5,400 nt of DNA. It comes from Nitrospinae bacterium RIFCSPLOWO2_12_39_16 (GTDB lineage Bacteria; Nitrospinota; Nitrospinia; UBA9942). The position numbers were made by a program, and so were the translations under genes. This document shows, piece by piece, positions 1 through 4,985 of the stretch (position 1 is the first letter of the stretch; each line of letters opens with the position of its first letter). The stretch is taken from positions 1-5,400 of the forward strand of contig MHDO01000100.1 in the NCBI GenBank assembly GCA_001805005.1. Direction: 5' to 3'. The notes below the pieces were generated by a model, which saw nothing but the letters and a program-made list of their open reading frames with translations, searched no databases and was not told the origin of the DNA.

Positions 1-1
1 C

Positions 2-817
2 TTGTTTCCCCCCAATTGTGCATGTAAAGACTTTTGTCAGTGCAATGATATACGGGCAAGGGTTGTGTTATCTCTGAATACGGACCTCTATAACAAGGCC
101 CACAAGGAGAAAGAAGATCTGGATCTTCTTCATGCCATGAAGTCTCTCTTAAGGATTCCGAATGATCATTGTTTTAGAGAATACCAGGCAGATGCCTATC
201 CCCTCTGGCTTGTTGAGCAAGAGCTCAAAAAGAGAGATGCAGAAAATCACTTTAAGATTGTTGATCGCCTTGTTTGGGCGCTCCTTCGCCTTGGCAAATC
301 CTATGAAGTCTTCTTTGGAAGTCCTGAAGCAAGCCTCAATGAAGCCATTGATATGATTTTAGGAAACAACCCCTTAAAGACAAAAGTGATTGATTTACAG
401 AATGCGGATTACCTCTGTGGAGAGAAGGGGTATGCAGCCTGTTTTAAAAAGTATAAAGCCGTCTGTCATTTTATCGTGGCTTTCGAGTACATAAAAAAGA
501 AGGCGGGACAAGAAAATATTTCTTTTTTCTCTTTATCCGTTCCTGATGAGATAGAGCATTTTTTAAGCCTTTCTCATTGGTTTCAAAAGACCCTTTCTGT
601 TCTTGAGACGCAAAATGTTAAAGAAAACATTTTCTTTCCAAGAGGAACCCTTTTGCCTCTTCCTAATTGGGTAACGAGCGATGAGGTAGACATCCTCTTG
701 GAGCCCTATCAGGATATTATTCAAAGAATACGGGCTCAAGCCGACGATCCCAATAATTGGATCATTCCTGGAGAAAAGAAAAAAACAAGCGCAAAGCTTA
801 CGGCTGATGCTTGCTAA
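2..817 (+). CDS. Hypothetical protein, probably 5'-truncated by the window edge
   Basis: I do not recognise this protein. The open frame runs from the window edge to a TAA at 815-817. The first possible start is a TTG at base 2, too close to the edge to show a ribosome binding site, so the true start may lie upstream. The 271 visible residues are soluble-looking, with no signal peptide or membrane segment. Residues 33-165 are rich in charged, probably helical segments. Near the N-terminus four cysteines at residues 6, 8, 12 and 14 form a CxCx3CxC pattern that could bind metal, but this is only a pattern. Residues 210-260 are rich in Pro, Trp and acidic residues, and the tail is lysine-rich. 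The gene converges on the DUF4143 ATPase gene with 3 bp between stops and no visible terminator. Coding is supported by frame length, codon use similar to the primase gene, and the absence of a better frame. The function is unknown. Confidence 0.7.
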   Translation: MFPPNCACKDFCQCNDIRARVVLSLNTDLYNKAHKEKEDLDLLHAMKSLLRIPNDHCFREYQADAYPLWLVEQELKKRDAENHFKIVDRLVWALLRLGKSYEVFFGSPEASLNEAIDMILGNNPLKTKVIDLQNADYLCGEKGYAACFKKYKAVCHFIVAFEYIKKKAGQENISFFSLSVPDEIEHFLSLSHWFQKTLSVLETQNVKENIFFPRGTLLPLPNWVTSDEVDILLEPYQDIIQRIRAQADDPNNWIIPGEKKKTSAKLTADAC

Positions 818-820
818 TGC

Positions 821-1984
821 CTAATTGAGTTGGAGTTTATAATTTTGACGAACGAAGGGATGTAATCCTTTAACAAATATTTTTTCTGTTAATTGATAAG
901 TATCATTTCCTGGAACAACAATTGTAATTGTCTCTAGTTTAAGATCTTCCATAGCAATGTACATAGAACGCGTAACCTTTGGAGAATCGCTGTGTTTAAA
1001 CTCAAATCCCAAACGCTGACCATTTTTAAAAACCAGAAGATCAAGCTCAGCTCCTTTTTCCGTTGCCCAAAAATAACATGCATTTTCTTTTATATTTAAC
1101 GAACGGAGAACTTCTTCAAGAGCATACCCTTCCCATGAAGCCCCTATTTTGGGATTTAAAAACCAATCCTGAGGGGAAAGATTTAAAAGACTATGGAGAA
1201 TTCCACTATCCCTTATATAAATTTTGGGGGCCTTTACTTGTCTTTTAGAAAGATTTTCATGCCAAGGTTTAAGAAGGCGAACCATAAAGGAGCCACAAAG
1301 GATTTCTATATAACGCTTAACTGATTTATCCGATAAGTCCAAGGAACGACCTATTTCAGAAAAATTTGCGGTTTGGCCATGGTAGTGGGCGACCATTGCC
1401 CAGAGTTTATGCATTAAAACAGGATTTATTGAAAACCCTAAAGCCCCAATATCACGTTCAAGAAACGTTGTGATATAATCTGCCCTCCAGCGCTCACTTT
1501 GCACATCTGAAGAGGCCAAATAAGATTTTGGGAACCCACCCCTTAACCAATGGGTTCGTAGATCGTCCACTTCATTTAAGGAAAAGGGTGTAAGCTCTAT
1601 ATAAGAAATGCGTCCAGCAAGTGTTTCTGAAGACTGATGAATGAGGTCCCGAGAGGCACTCCCTAAAATAAGAAATTTTTTGTCTGAATAATCACAGAGA
1701 TACCTGAGATAAGGGAAAAGATCGGGTCTCCTTTGGATTTCATCTAAAATAATTAACCCCTTCAAAGGCTCAAGGGCTAAAGCCGGAGAAGAGAGCGCAT
1801 TTAAGTGCCGGATATTTTCAAGATCAAAAAAATGTATTTCCTGTCCAGAAGAGTTCGCATATACATCAGCATAATGACGGGCAAGGGTTGTCTTTCCACA
1901 CTGACGGGGACCTAAAAGAGCGCATGCAGGATGAATTTCTAAAACATCCGTAATTTCTTTTTCAAAAAAGGGCCTTAGCTTCAT
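821..1984 (-). CDS. ATP-binding protein, AAA_14 plus DUF4143 domains
   Basis: The 387-residue protein has the usual length and order of the AAA_14/DUF4143 ATPases (COG1373). Residues 1-140 are the AAA part: Walker A GPRQCGKT at 25-32, Walker B LIILDEIQ at 77-84, and a sensor segment LILGSAS at 105-111, followed by the family-typical LAGRISYIELTPFSLNE at 122-138. Residues about 200-240 look like a winged-helix segment (SEIGRSLDLSDKSVKRYIE). Residues 280-345 are the DUF4143 end, with GAELDLLV at 311-318 and FEFKHS at 327-332. These give E313, D315, E328 and K330, the arrangement of a PD-(D/E)XK-like nuclease fold. Members are widespread, often on mobile DNA, and their cellular role is poorly defined; some have been proposed as toxin-like or defence-related, which this sequence does not settle. 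The gene is intact, on the opposite strand to its neighbours, and diverges from the HTH/primase operon. This looks like a self-contained cargo gene. The ATG at 1984 is preceded only by a weak Shine-Dalgarno. Confidence 0.92.
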   Translation of the reverse strand: MKLRPFFEKEITDVLEIHPACALLGPRQCGKTTLARHYADVYANSSGQEIHFFDLENIRHLNALSSPALALEPLKGLIILDEIQRRPDLFPYLRYLCDYSDKKFLILGSASRDLIHQSSETLAGRISYIELTPFSLNEVDDLRTHWLRGGFPKSYLASSDVQSERWRADYITTFLERDIGALGFSINPVLMHKLWAMVAHYHGQTANFSEIGRSLDLSDKSVKRYIEILCGSFMVRLLKPWHENLSKRQVKAPKIYIRDSGILHSLLNLSPQDWFLNPKIGASWEGYALEEVLRSLNIKENACYFWATEKGAELDLLVFKNGQRLGFEFKHSDSPKVTRSMYIAMEDLKLETITIVVPGNDTYQLTEKIFVKGLHPFVRQNYKLQLN

Positions 1985-1987
1985 AAC

Positions 1988-2022
1988 ATCGTAAATCCGA
2001 ATTTAAACTCCGAAAATACGAT
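1988..2022. repeat. Short inverted repeat with internal direct repeat, possible operator
   Basis: ATCGTA (1988-1993) and TACGAT (2017-2022) form a perfect 6-bp inverted repeat. It encloses two direct copies of TCCGAA (1996-2001 and 2009-2014), spaced 13 bp start to start. The element lies exactly between the candidate -10 box and the start codon of the DUF4143 gene, where a repressor site would block transcription. Its short length makes chance a real possibility. Confidence 0.3.
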
Positions 2023-2028
2023 ATTATA
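2023..2028 (-). promoter_or_regulatory. Candidate -10 box for the DUF4143 ATPase gene
   Basis: Read on the minus strand, these bases are a perfect TATAAT, 38 bp upstream of the ATG. This would put the transcript start near 2016 with a leader of about 30 nt. No good -35 lies at 17 bp: the hexamer there reads AAAGAT, and the better TTGAAA (2046-2041) is only 12 bp away. The promoter is therefore plausible but unproven. Confidence 0.4.
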
Positions 2029-2147
2029 AGAGGGAGGGATTTTCAATCTTTTTATACTTTTGAAAAAAATTCATATTCCTTTGACGACTATTACAAACTT
2101 AACTGCGGCAAAATTTTTGCGGAGGTATTGTTGTTTTAAGCATCATA

Positions 2148-2167
2148 AGTTCTCAATAGTTCTCGAT
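2148..2167. repeat. Tandem 10-bp direct repeat in the leader of the HTH gene
   Basis: AGTTCTCAAT (2148-2157) is followed directly by AGTTCTCGAT (2158-2167), matching at 9 of 10 bases. The period is about one helical turn, so both copies would face the same side of the DNA. That suits a protein binding site such as one for the downstream HTH protein, but nothing else in the sequence proves it. Confidence 0.35.
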
Positions 2168-2312
2168 ATACGCTTCCATATAACTTACCTTAGAAATATT
2201 TTTGCGAAACTTTTATTCATTCTTCTTTATTTATATCTTTATAGAAAGAGGCCTGTTTTTAGCCGTGTTCTTTTATATTTGTCCATAGCTACCAGGCTTT
2301 ACAGCTTAACGA

Positions 2313-2317
2313 AAGGA
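2313..2317 (+). promoter_or_regulatory. Ribosome binding site that fixes the start of the HTH gene
   Basis: AAGGA lies 9 nt before ATG 2327, within GAAAGGAA at 2311-2318. It selects the 73-residue protein over the longer frame that begins at 2060, where no comparable site exists. Confidence 0.7.
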
Positions 2318-2326
2318 ACAAAATCT

Positions 2327-2548
2327 ATGACTGAATACAACCCAAACCGCCTTTTAACCCGCAAAGAAGCTGCAGATTTCTTAGGGGTGAAAGAAGTCAC
2401 CCTTGCCATTTGGAAGTCCAACAAACGTTATGACATTCCTGTGGTGAAGGTAGGCCGACTTGCTAAGTATCGTTACTCTGATCTCCTTGAGTTTGTGGAG
2501 AGACGAACAGTGAACAGGCCCGCCAATGATAACAAAGATGTTCATTAA
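2327..2548 (+). CDS. Excisionase/AlpA-like helix-turn-helix DNA-binding protein
   Basis: This 73-residue protein has the layout of the HTH_17/excisionase-family DNA-binding domain. LLTRKEAADFLGVKEVTLAIWK (residues 9-30) carries the two helices of the HTH. The segment IPVVKVGRLAKYRYSDLLEFVERR (37-60) is the family-typical wing and closing helix, in which a small loop and an arginine/lysine patch contact DNA. Length and composition match the small regulators found on plasmids, prophages and integrative elements, which act as excisionases (recombination directionality factors) or transcription regulators. It ends 8 bp before the primase-helicase ATG, so the two are almost certainly co-transcribed and perhaps coupled. 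A job in controlling that operon or the element's excision is an inference; no integrase is visible in this window. The start at 2327 is chosen for its Shine-Dalgarno and because the domain begins a few residues later. Confidence 0.88.
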   Translation: MTEYNPNRLLTRKEAADFLGVKEVTLAIWKSNKRYDIPVVKVGRLAKYRYSDLLEFVERRTVNRPANDNKDVH

Positions 2549-2556
2549 GGGAAAAT

Positions 2557-4425
2557 ATGTACCAAACATACCAGCAAGCTCAGGGCCAATCGTGTGTGGC
2601 CTTTATCTCTCCTCCTGTTCAAAGACACGAGGACTACAGGAAAGACTTCATCTCTGCCATACATCATGTGGGGATTTCCTTTAAAGGGGAAATTATTGCT
2701 GATGGCGCTATCCATCGCTTTGCCCCAGGAGGGAAAGGAAACAAGGATGGGTGGTATGTGTTTTACGGCATGGCGGGTGCCTTTGGAGATTGGAGCCAGG
2801 ATATCCACGAGAAGTGGAACTTAAAGAACAAGGATGTCCCTGGTCTAGATAAGGAACAGCTTTTTAAACAAATTGAAAAGGCCAAACAAACAGCTGAAGA
2901 AGAAAGACTTTGCAAACAGGAGGAAACAGCAAGTCTTGCTTTGGAGAAGTGGACTTCTTTTGTTGAAAGAGGTGAGTCTCCTTATCTCATCAAGAAGAAA
3001 GTTGAGCCTTTTGGGGTTCGGTTTGATAATGATTCTCTTGTTATTCCCTTGCGGGATACGATGGGAAAGCTTTGGAGCCTTCAATACATTTATCCTGATG
3101 GTACCAAACGTTTTCTGATAGGCGGCCGCAAAAAGGGGTGTTTTCATCATATTGGGAACCTAGAGGACGGAAAACCCATCATTATTACTGAAGGCTATGC
3201 CACGGGGGCGAGTGTTTATATGGCAACTCATCAAGCAACAGTGGTTGCATATGATGCTGGGAATTTAGAGCCTGTCCTTCAAGAACTCAAGAAAGCCTAT
3301 CCCAGAAGCCCCATTACGATTGCAGCCGATAATGACCTTTGGAAAGAGCACAACACAGGTCGGATAAAGGCCGAAGAAGCTGCTCAGAGGTATGGCTGTA
3401 CTGTTGTGTTCCCCACCTTCAAAAACACAGAAACAAAGCCCACGGACTTTAATGATCTCCATGTGTTGGAGGGGATTGGTATAGTTAAAGACCAAATTGA
3501 AAAGGCTACTCAACAGACAACTTTAAAAGCCATCACCATTAAAAACCTTCTCTCCCTGGAAATCCAACCCCGAGAAATGATCCTAAACCCCATTCTTCCC
3601 GAACAAGGCCTTGTCATGATCCATGCTCCTCGGGGAGTGGGGAAAACCCATGTGTCTCTTCAGGTAGCCCATACTGTTGCGATGGGAGGTCACATGTTTA
3701 ATGGGAAATGGACAAGTGATAGACCCCATAAGGTCTTGTTTGTTGATGGAGAAATGCCCTTAGTGGTGATGCAAGAGCGGCTTGCGAAAATAATCAACAG
3801 CAGTGAGTCTGAGGGGGTGACGGAGGATAACCTGCTTATCATTACTCCAGACTTACAGGACAGAGGGCTCCCTGATCTTTCCACCCCTCAAGGACAACAG
3901 ACGATCGAAGAACATCTGAAGGATGTGAAGCTCCTGATCTTAGATAACTATTCAGCTTTATGCAGACATGGCAGAGAAAATGAATCGGAAAGCTGGATTC
4001 CTCTACAGGAGTGGTTTTTAAAATTACGTCGGCGAGGCATAGCTGTGCTTCTGGTCCATCACTCCAATAAGAACGGCGGGCAACGGGGAACCTCACGGAA
4101 AGAGGATATTCTCGACACAGTAATAACTCTTCGCAAGCCCGACAATTATGACCCAAGAGAGGGCGCTCGATTTGAGGTTCACTATGAAAAGGCCCGGGGC
4201 TTTTTTGGGGGAGAAGCCGCTCCTTTTGAAGCATCTCTTAAAGAACAGAGTGGAAGGTTTCTTTGGCAGACACGTGCACTTGAAGAGTGTCAATTAGAGA
4301 AGGTTCTCGACCTTAAGAAGGAAGGCCTCACCCAACGAGAAATTGCCCTTGAGACGGGCTTAAGTCCGGCCACCATCAATCGACGACTAAAAGAAGCCAA
4401 AGAAAAAGGAAACTTGGATGAGTAA
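2557..4425 (+). CDS. Toprim primase fused to RepA-like (AAA_25) helicase
   Basis: This 622-residue protein looks like the replication protein of a plasmid or integrative element, joining primer synthesis and DNA unwinding. Residues 40-90 (IADGAIHRF, then GWYVFYG and GAFGDW) match the domain found before Toprim in phage/plasmid primases (COG4643 type); the CHC2 zinc-finger cysteines of DnaG are absent. Residues 205-315 are a Toprim domain with ITEGYATGAS (E212 as the catalytic acid), AADND at 256-260 and PTDFNDLH at 295-302. Residues 335-570 are a RecA-fold helicase of the RepA/AAA_25 kind. They carry Walker A APRGVGKT at 357-364 (K363), VDGEMP at 396-401, Walker B LLILDN at 459-464 (D463), and the VHHSNKNGGQRGTS loop at 500-513. 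Residues 586-613 (LTQREIALETGLSPATINRR) form a helix-turn-helix tail. A ribosome binding site AAGGG overlaps the stop of the HTH gene. A dense TGAAACA repeat cluster follows directly, making these the obvious candidate DNA targets. The function call is strong; whether it is a plasmid or an integrated element is not visible. Confidence 0.92.
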   Translation: MYQTYQQAQGQSCVAFISPPVQRHEDYRKDFISAIHHVGISFKGEIIADGAIHRFAPGGKGNKDGWYVFYGMAGAFGDWSQDIHEKWNLKNKDVPGLDKEQLFKQIEKAKQTAEEERLCKQEETASLALEKWTSFVERGESPYLIKKKVEPFGVRFDNDSLVIPLRDTMGKLWSLQYIYPDGTKRFLIGGRKKGCFHHIGNLEDGKPIIITEGYATGASVYMATHQATVVAYDAGNLEPVLQELKKAYPRSPITIAADNDLWKEHNTGRIKAEEAAQRYGCTVVFPTFKNTETKPTDFNDLHVLEGIGIVKDQIEKATQQTTLKAITIKNLLSLEIQPREMILNPILPEQGLVMIHAPRGVGKTHVSLQVAHTVAMGGHMFNGKWTSDRPHKVLFVDGEMPLVVMQERLAKIINSSESEGVTEDNLLIITPDLQDRGLPDLSTPQGQQTIEEHLKDVKLLILDNYSALCRHGRENESESWIPLQEWFLKLRRRGIAVLLVHHSNKNGGQRGTSRKEDILDTVITLRKPDNYDPREGARFEVHYEKARGFFGGEAAPFEASLKEQSGRFLWQTRALEECQLEKVLDLKKEGLTQREIALETGLSPATINRRLKEAKEKGNLDE

Positions 4426-4474
4426 ATCCATCAAAAAAACTCTCTTGTTTCACGTTTCATGTCCTAGGGCGTGA
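4418..4474 (+). CDS. Possible 18-residue leader peptide overlapping the primase stop
   Basis: ATG 4418 overlaps the last 8 bases of the primase-helicase gene and has a good Shine-Dalgarno, AAGGA at 4406-4410, 7 nt upstream. The frame gives MSKSIKKTLLFHVSCPRA and stops at TGA 4472-4474, inside the hairpin made by the TGAAACA repeats. After this stop the same frame continues to ATG 4478 and a second TGA at 4517. It may be a translated leader, or the decayed N-terminus of a longer ancestral version of the 126-residue gene. Such short frames also arise by chance, so coding is uncertain. Confidence 0.3.
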   Translation: MSKSIKKTLLFHVSCPRA

Positions 4475-4486
4475 AACATGAAACAA
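4445..4486. repeat. Large hairpin built from TGAAACA repeats upstream of the 126-residue gene
   Basis: Bases 4445-4461 pair with 4470-4486 over 17 positions, with one C-A mismatch (4453/4478) and one G-U wobble (4460/4471), around the 8-nt loop TCCTAGGG. Each arm holds two heptamer copies. No T-tract follows on the plus strand, so it is not a standard terminator for the primase operon. On the minus strand it is followed, after 5 nt, by seven Ts (complement of 4433-4439), so a weak minus-strand terminator is possible. In RNA it would sit in the leader of the 126-residue gene. Confidence 0.75.
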
Positions 4487-4519
4487 AATCCCTTCTCTGA
4501 AACAAAGGATGAAACATGA
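4478..4519 (+). CDS. Possible 13-residue mini-ORF ending in an ATGA overlap
   Basis: ATG 4478 opens MKQNPFSETKDET, ending at TGA 4517-4519. That TGA overlaps the ATG (4516) of the next gene as ATGA, the arrangement seen in translational coupling. The Shine-Dalgarno is poor (AGGG at 4466-4469 within a hairpin loop). Its SET and DET residues come from the TGAAACA repeats. It may be only a by-product of the repeats. Confidence 0.18.
   Translation: MKQNPFSETKDET
4504..4509 (+). promoter_or_regulatory. Ribosome binding site of the 126-residue gene, set between repeats
   Basis: AAAGGA lies 6 nt before ATG 4516 and decides that start. Heptamer copies at 4498-4504 and 4510-4516 flank and touch it, so a protein or an RNA stem covering the repeats would hide it. 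Bases 4454-4465 could pair with 4506-4515 around a 2-nt bulge and mask the site, in competition with the upstream hairpin. Confidence 0.6.
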
Positions 4520-4896
4520 CTGAAACAGCCTCATTAAAAGCCTTAGCTTACAAGACCTTAGAAAGGTTGCAAAGAAACACGCTACGAAACAACCCTGAAA
4601 CAAATGCCCAAAATCTTGTTTCACGGTATATCTCTCGTGAAACAAAAAATGACCCCCTAAAAAGCCCCTCACAATCCCACTTTTATTCCTCATCTCTCAC
4701 AGAAGACTACAGAGAGCGATTGGCTATTGCTGAATATGATGGGAAGCAAAGTTCCCGAGAAGCTGAATGGATTGCTTATCTGGATGCCTTTATCTCTCTT
4801 TTATCGAGCTTGGCTGAAAATGACCCTCACCAAGACTGGCTTCTTCAAAAAATCCAAACAGCCCTCGAAGCTCAGCGTTTTCCGACGTTGAATTGA
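4516..4896 (+). CDS. 126-residue protein of unknown function carrying the TGAAACA repeats
   Basis: I know no assigned function for this protein. Its start has a good Shine-Dalgarno. Residues 6-20 (SLKALAYKTLERLQR) form a likely amphipathic helix. Residues 21-60 are polar, probably disordered, and are encoded by DNA dense in repeats: in-frame TGAAACA reads as xET (TET at 2-4, PET at 27-29, RET at 41-43), and TGTTTCA gives LVS at 34-36. Residues 62-90 hold the segment EDYRERLAIAEYDGKQSSREAEWIA, resembling the ER-I-EYDG-R-EAE motif that I recall in small proteins of mobile elements; this is from memory, not a search. Residues 88-120 are helical (LDAFISLLSSLA, QDWLLQKIQTALEA). There is no membrane segment. 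It lies 90 bp after the primase-helicase on the same strand, so it probably belongs to that operon. A role as a repeat-binding or replication accessory protein is speculation. The gene looks real but rather variable in its middle. Confidence 0.72.
   Translation: MTETASLKALAYKTLERLQRNTLRNNPETNAQNLVSRYISRETKNDPLKSPSQSHFYSSSLTEDYRERLAIAEYDGKQSSREAEWIAYLDAFISLLSSLAENDPHQDWLLQKIQTALEAQRFPTLN
4616..4645. repeat. Perfect 10-bp inverted repeat inside the 126-residue gene
   Basis: TTGTTTCACG (4616-4625) and CGTGAAACAA (4636-4645) are exact reverse complements around the 10-bp spacer GTATATCTCT. Joined without the spacer, the arms would overlap to give a parS-type palindrome. In the protein they read as the LVSR and SRET segments (residues 34-42), so DNA symmetry is kept inside coding sequence. 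The upstream hairpin begins with the same ten bases (4445-4454). A dimeric DNA-binding protein with half-sites about two helical turns apart centre to centre would fit. Confidence 0.8.
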
Positions 4897-4985
4897 AATT
4901 GGATTGCTCTTGTGAATCAAGCCTCGGATAGTGAAACAAACGTGAAGCAATTTTCGATGCTTGAAAGAAAAGGCGGCAACAGGCT

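Larger units (their letters stand above)
1985..2326. other. Divergent intergenic region without a convincing gene
   Basis: This stretch of 342 bp separates the minus-strand ATPase gene from the plus-strand HTH gene. An open frame upstream of the HTH gene reaches back to ATG 2060, but those 89 residues are rich in Leu, Ile, Tyr and Phe with no domain and no Shine-Dalgarno at 2060, so I treat it as non-coding. It should hold the promoter of the HTH/primase operon. A TATACT at 2053-2058 is -10-like but lacks a -35 partner and would give a leader of roughly 260 nt. Part of the stretch (2148-2167) is a tandem repeat described separately. No terminator hairpin or RNA gene is apparent. Confidence 0.55.
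4445..4949. repeat. Cluster of TGAAACA/TGTTTCA heptamers (iteron- or operator-like)
   Basis: Exact TGAAACA lies at 4472, 4479, 4498, 4510, 4521, 4596, 4638 and 4932, and its complement TGTTTCA at 4446 and 4617 (first base of each). Near copies are CGTTTCA 4453, AGAAACA 4573, CGAAACA 4585 and TGAAGCA 4943. Chance would give well under one exact copy in about 500 bp of balanced composition, and I saw no exact copy elsewhere in the window. Two copies (4472 and 4479) abut as a tandem 7-bp repeat; the rest are irregularly spaced and in both orientations. Copies extended to CGTGAAACA or TGTTTCACG match the half-site of the ParB-binding parS consensus. The cluster starts right after the primase-helicase gene and continues through the next gene. 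Plausible roles are replication-origin iterons, a partition site, or an autoregulatory operator. Confidence 0.8.

Noticed and set aside
811..830. Bidirectional terminator between the first two convergent genes
   Set aside because: Only 3 bp separate the stop codons and I see no stem with flanking T-runs there.
2060..2326. Extended N-terminus of the HTH protein, starting at ATG 2060
   Set aside because: The added 89 residues have no domain and an AT-driven Leu/Ile/Tyr/Phe composition. ATG 2060 has no ribosome binding site, while ATG 2327 has a good one right before the HTH domain.
3842..4234. 130-residue minus-strand open frame opposite the helicase domain
   Set aside because: It lies antisense to strongly conserved helicase motifs, has no recognisable domain and is best explained as a shadow frame.
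4445..4486. Rho-independent terminator after the primase-helicase gene
   Set aside because: No T-tract follows the stem on the plus strand. A minus-strand T-run exists but is offset by 5 nt and lies some 500 bp after the hipA-like stop.
4616..4645. Canonical parS site
   Set aside because: The half-sites match, but a 10-bp spacer separates them and no parA or parB gene is in the window.
4457..4693. 78-residue minus-strand open frame over the repeats
   Set aside because: It has an unusual Cys/Phe-rich composition produced by the complement of the repeats, and lies opposite a better supported gene.
4445..4949. CRISPR array
   Set aside because: The repeat unit is only 7 bp, the spacing is irregular, orientation is mixed and part of it is coding; no cas gene is present.
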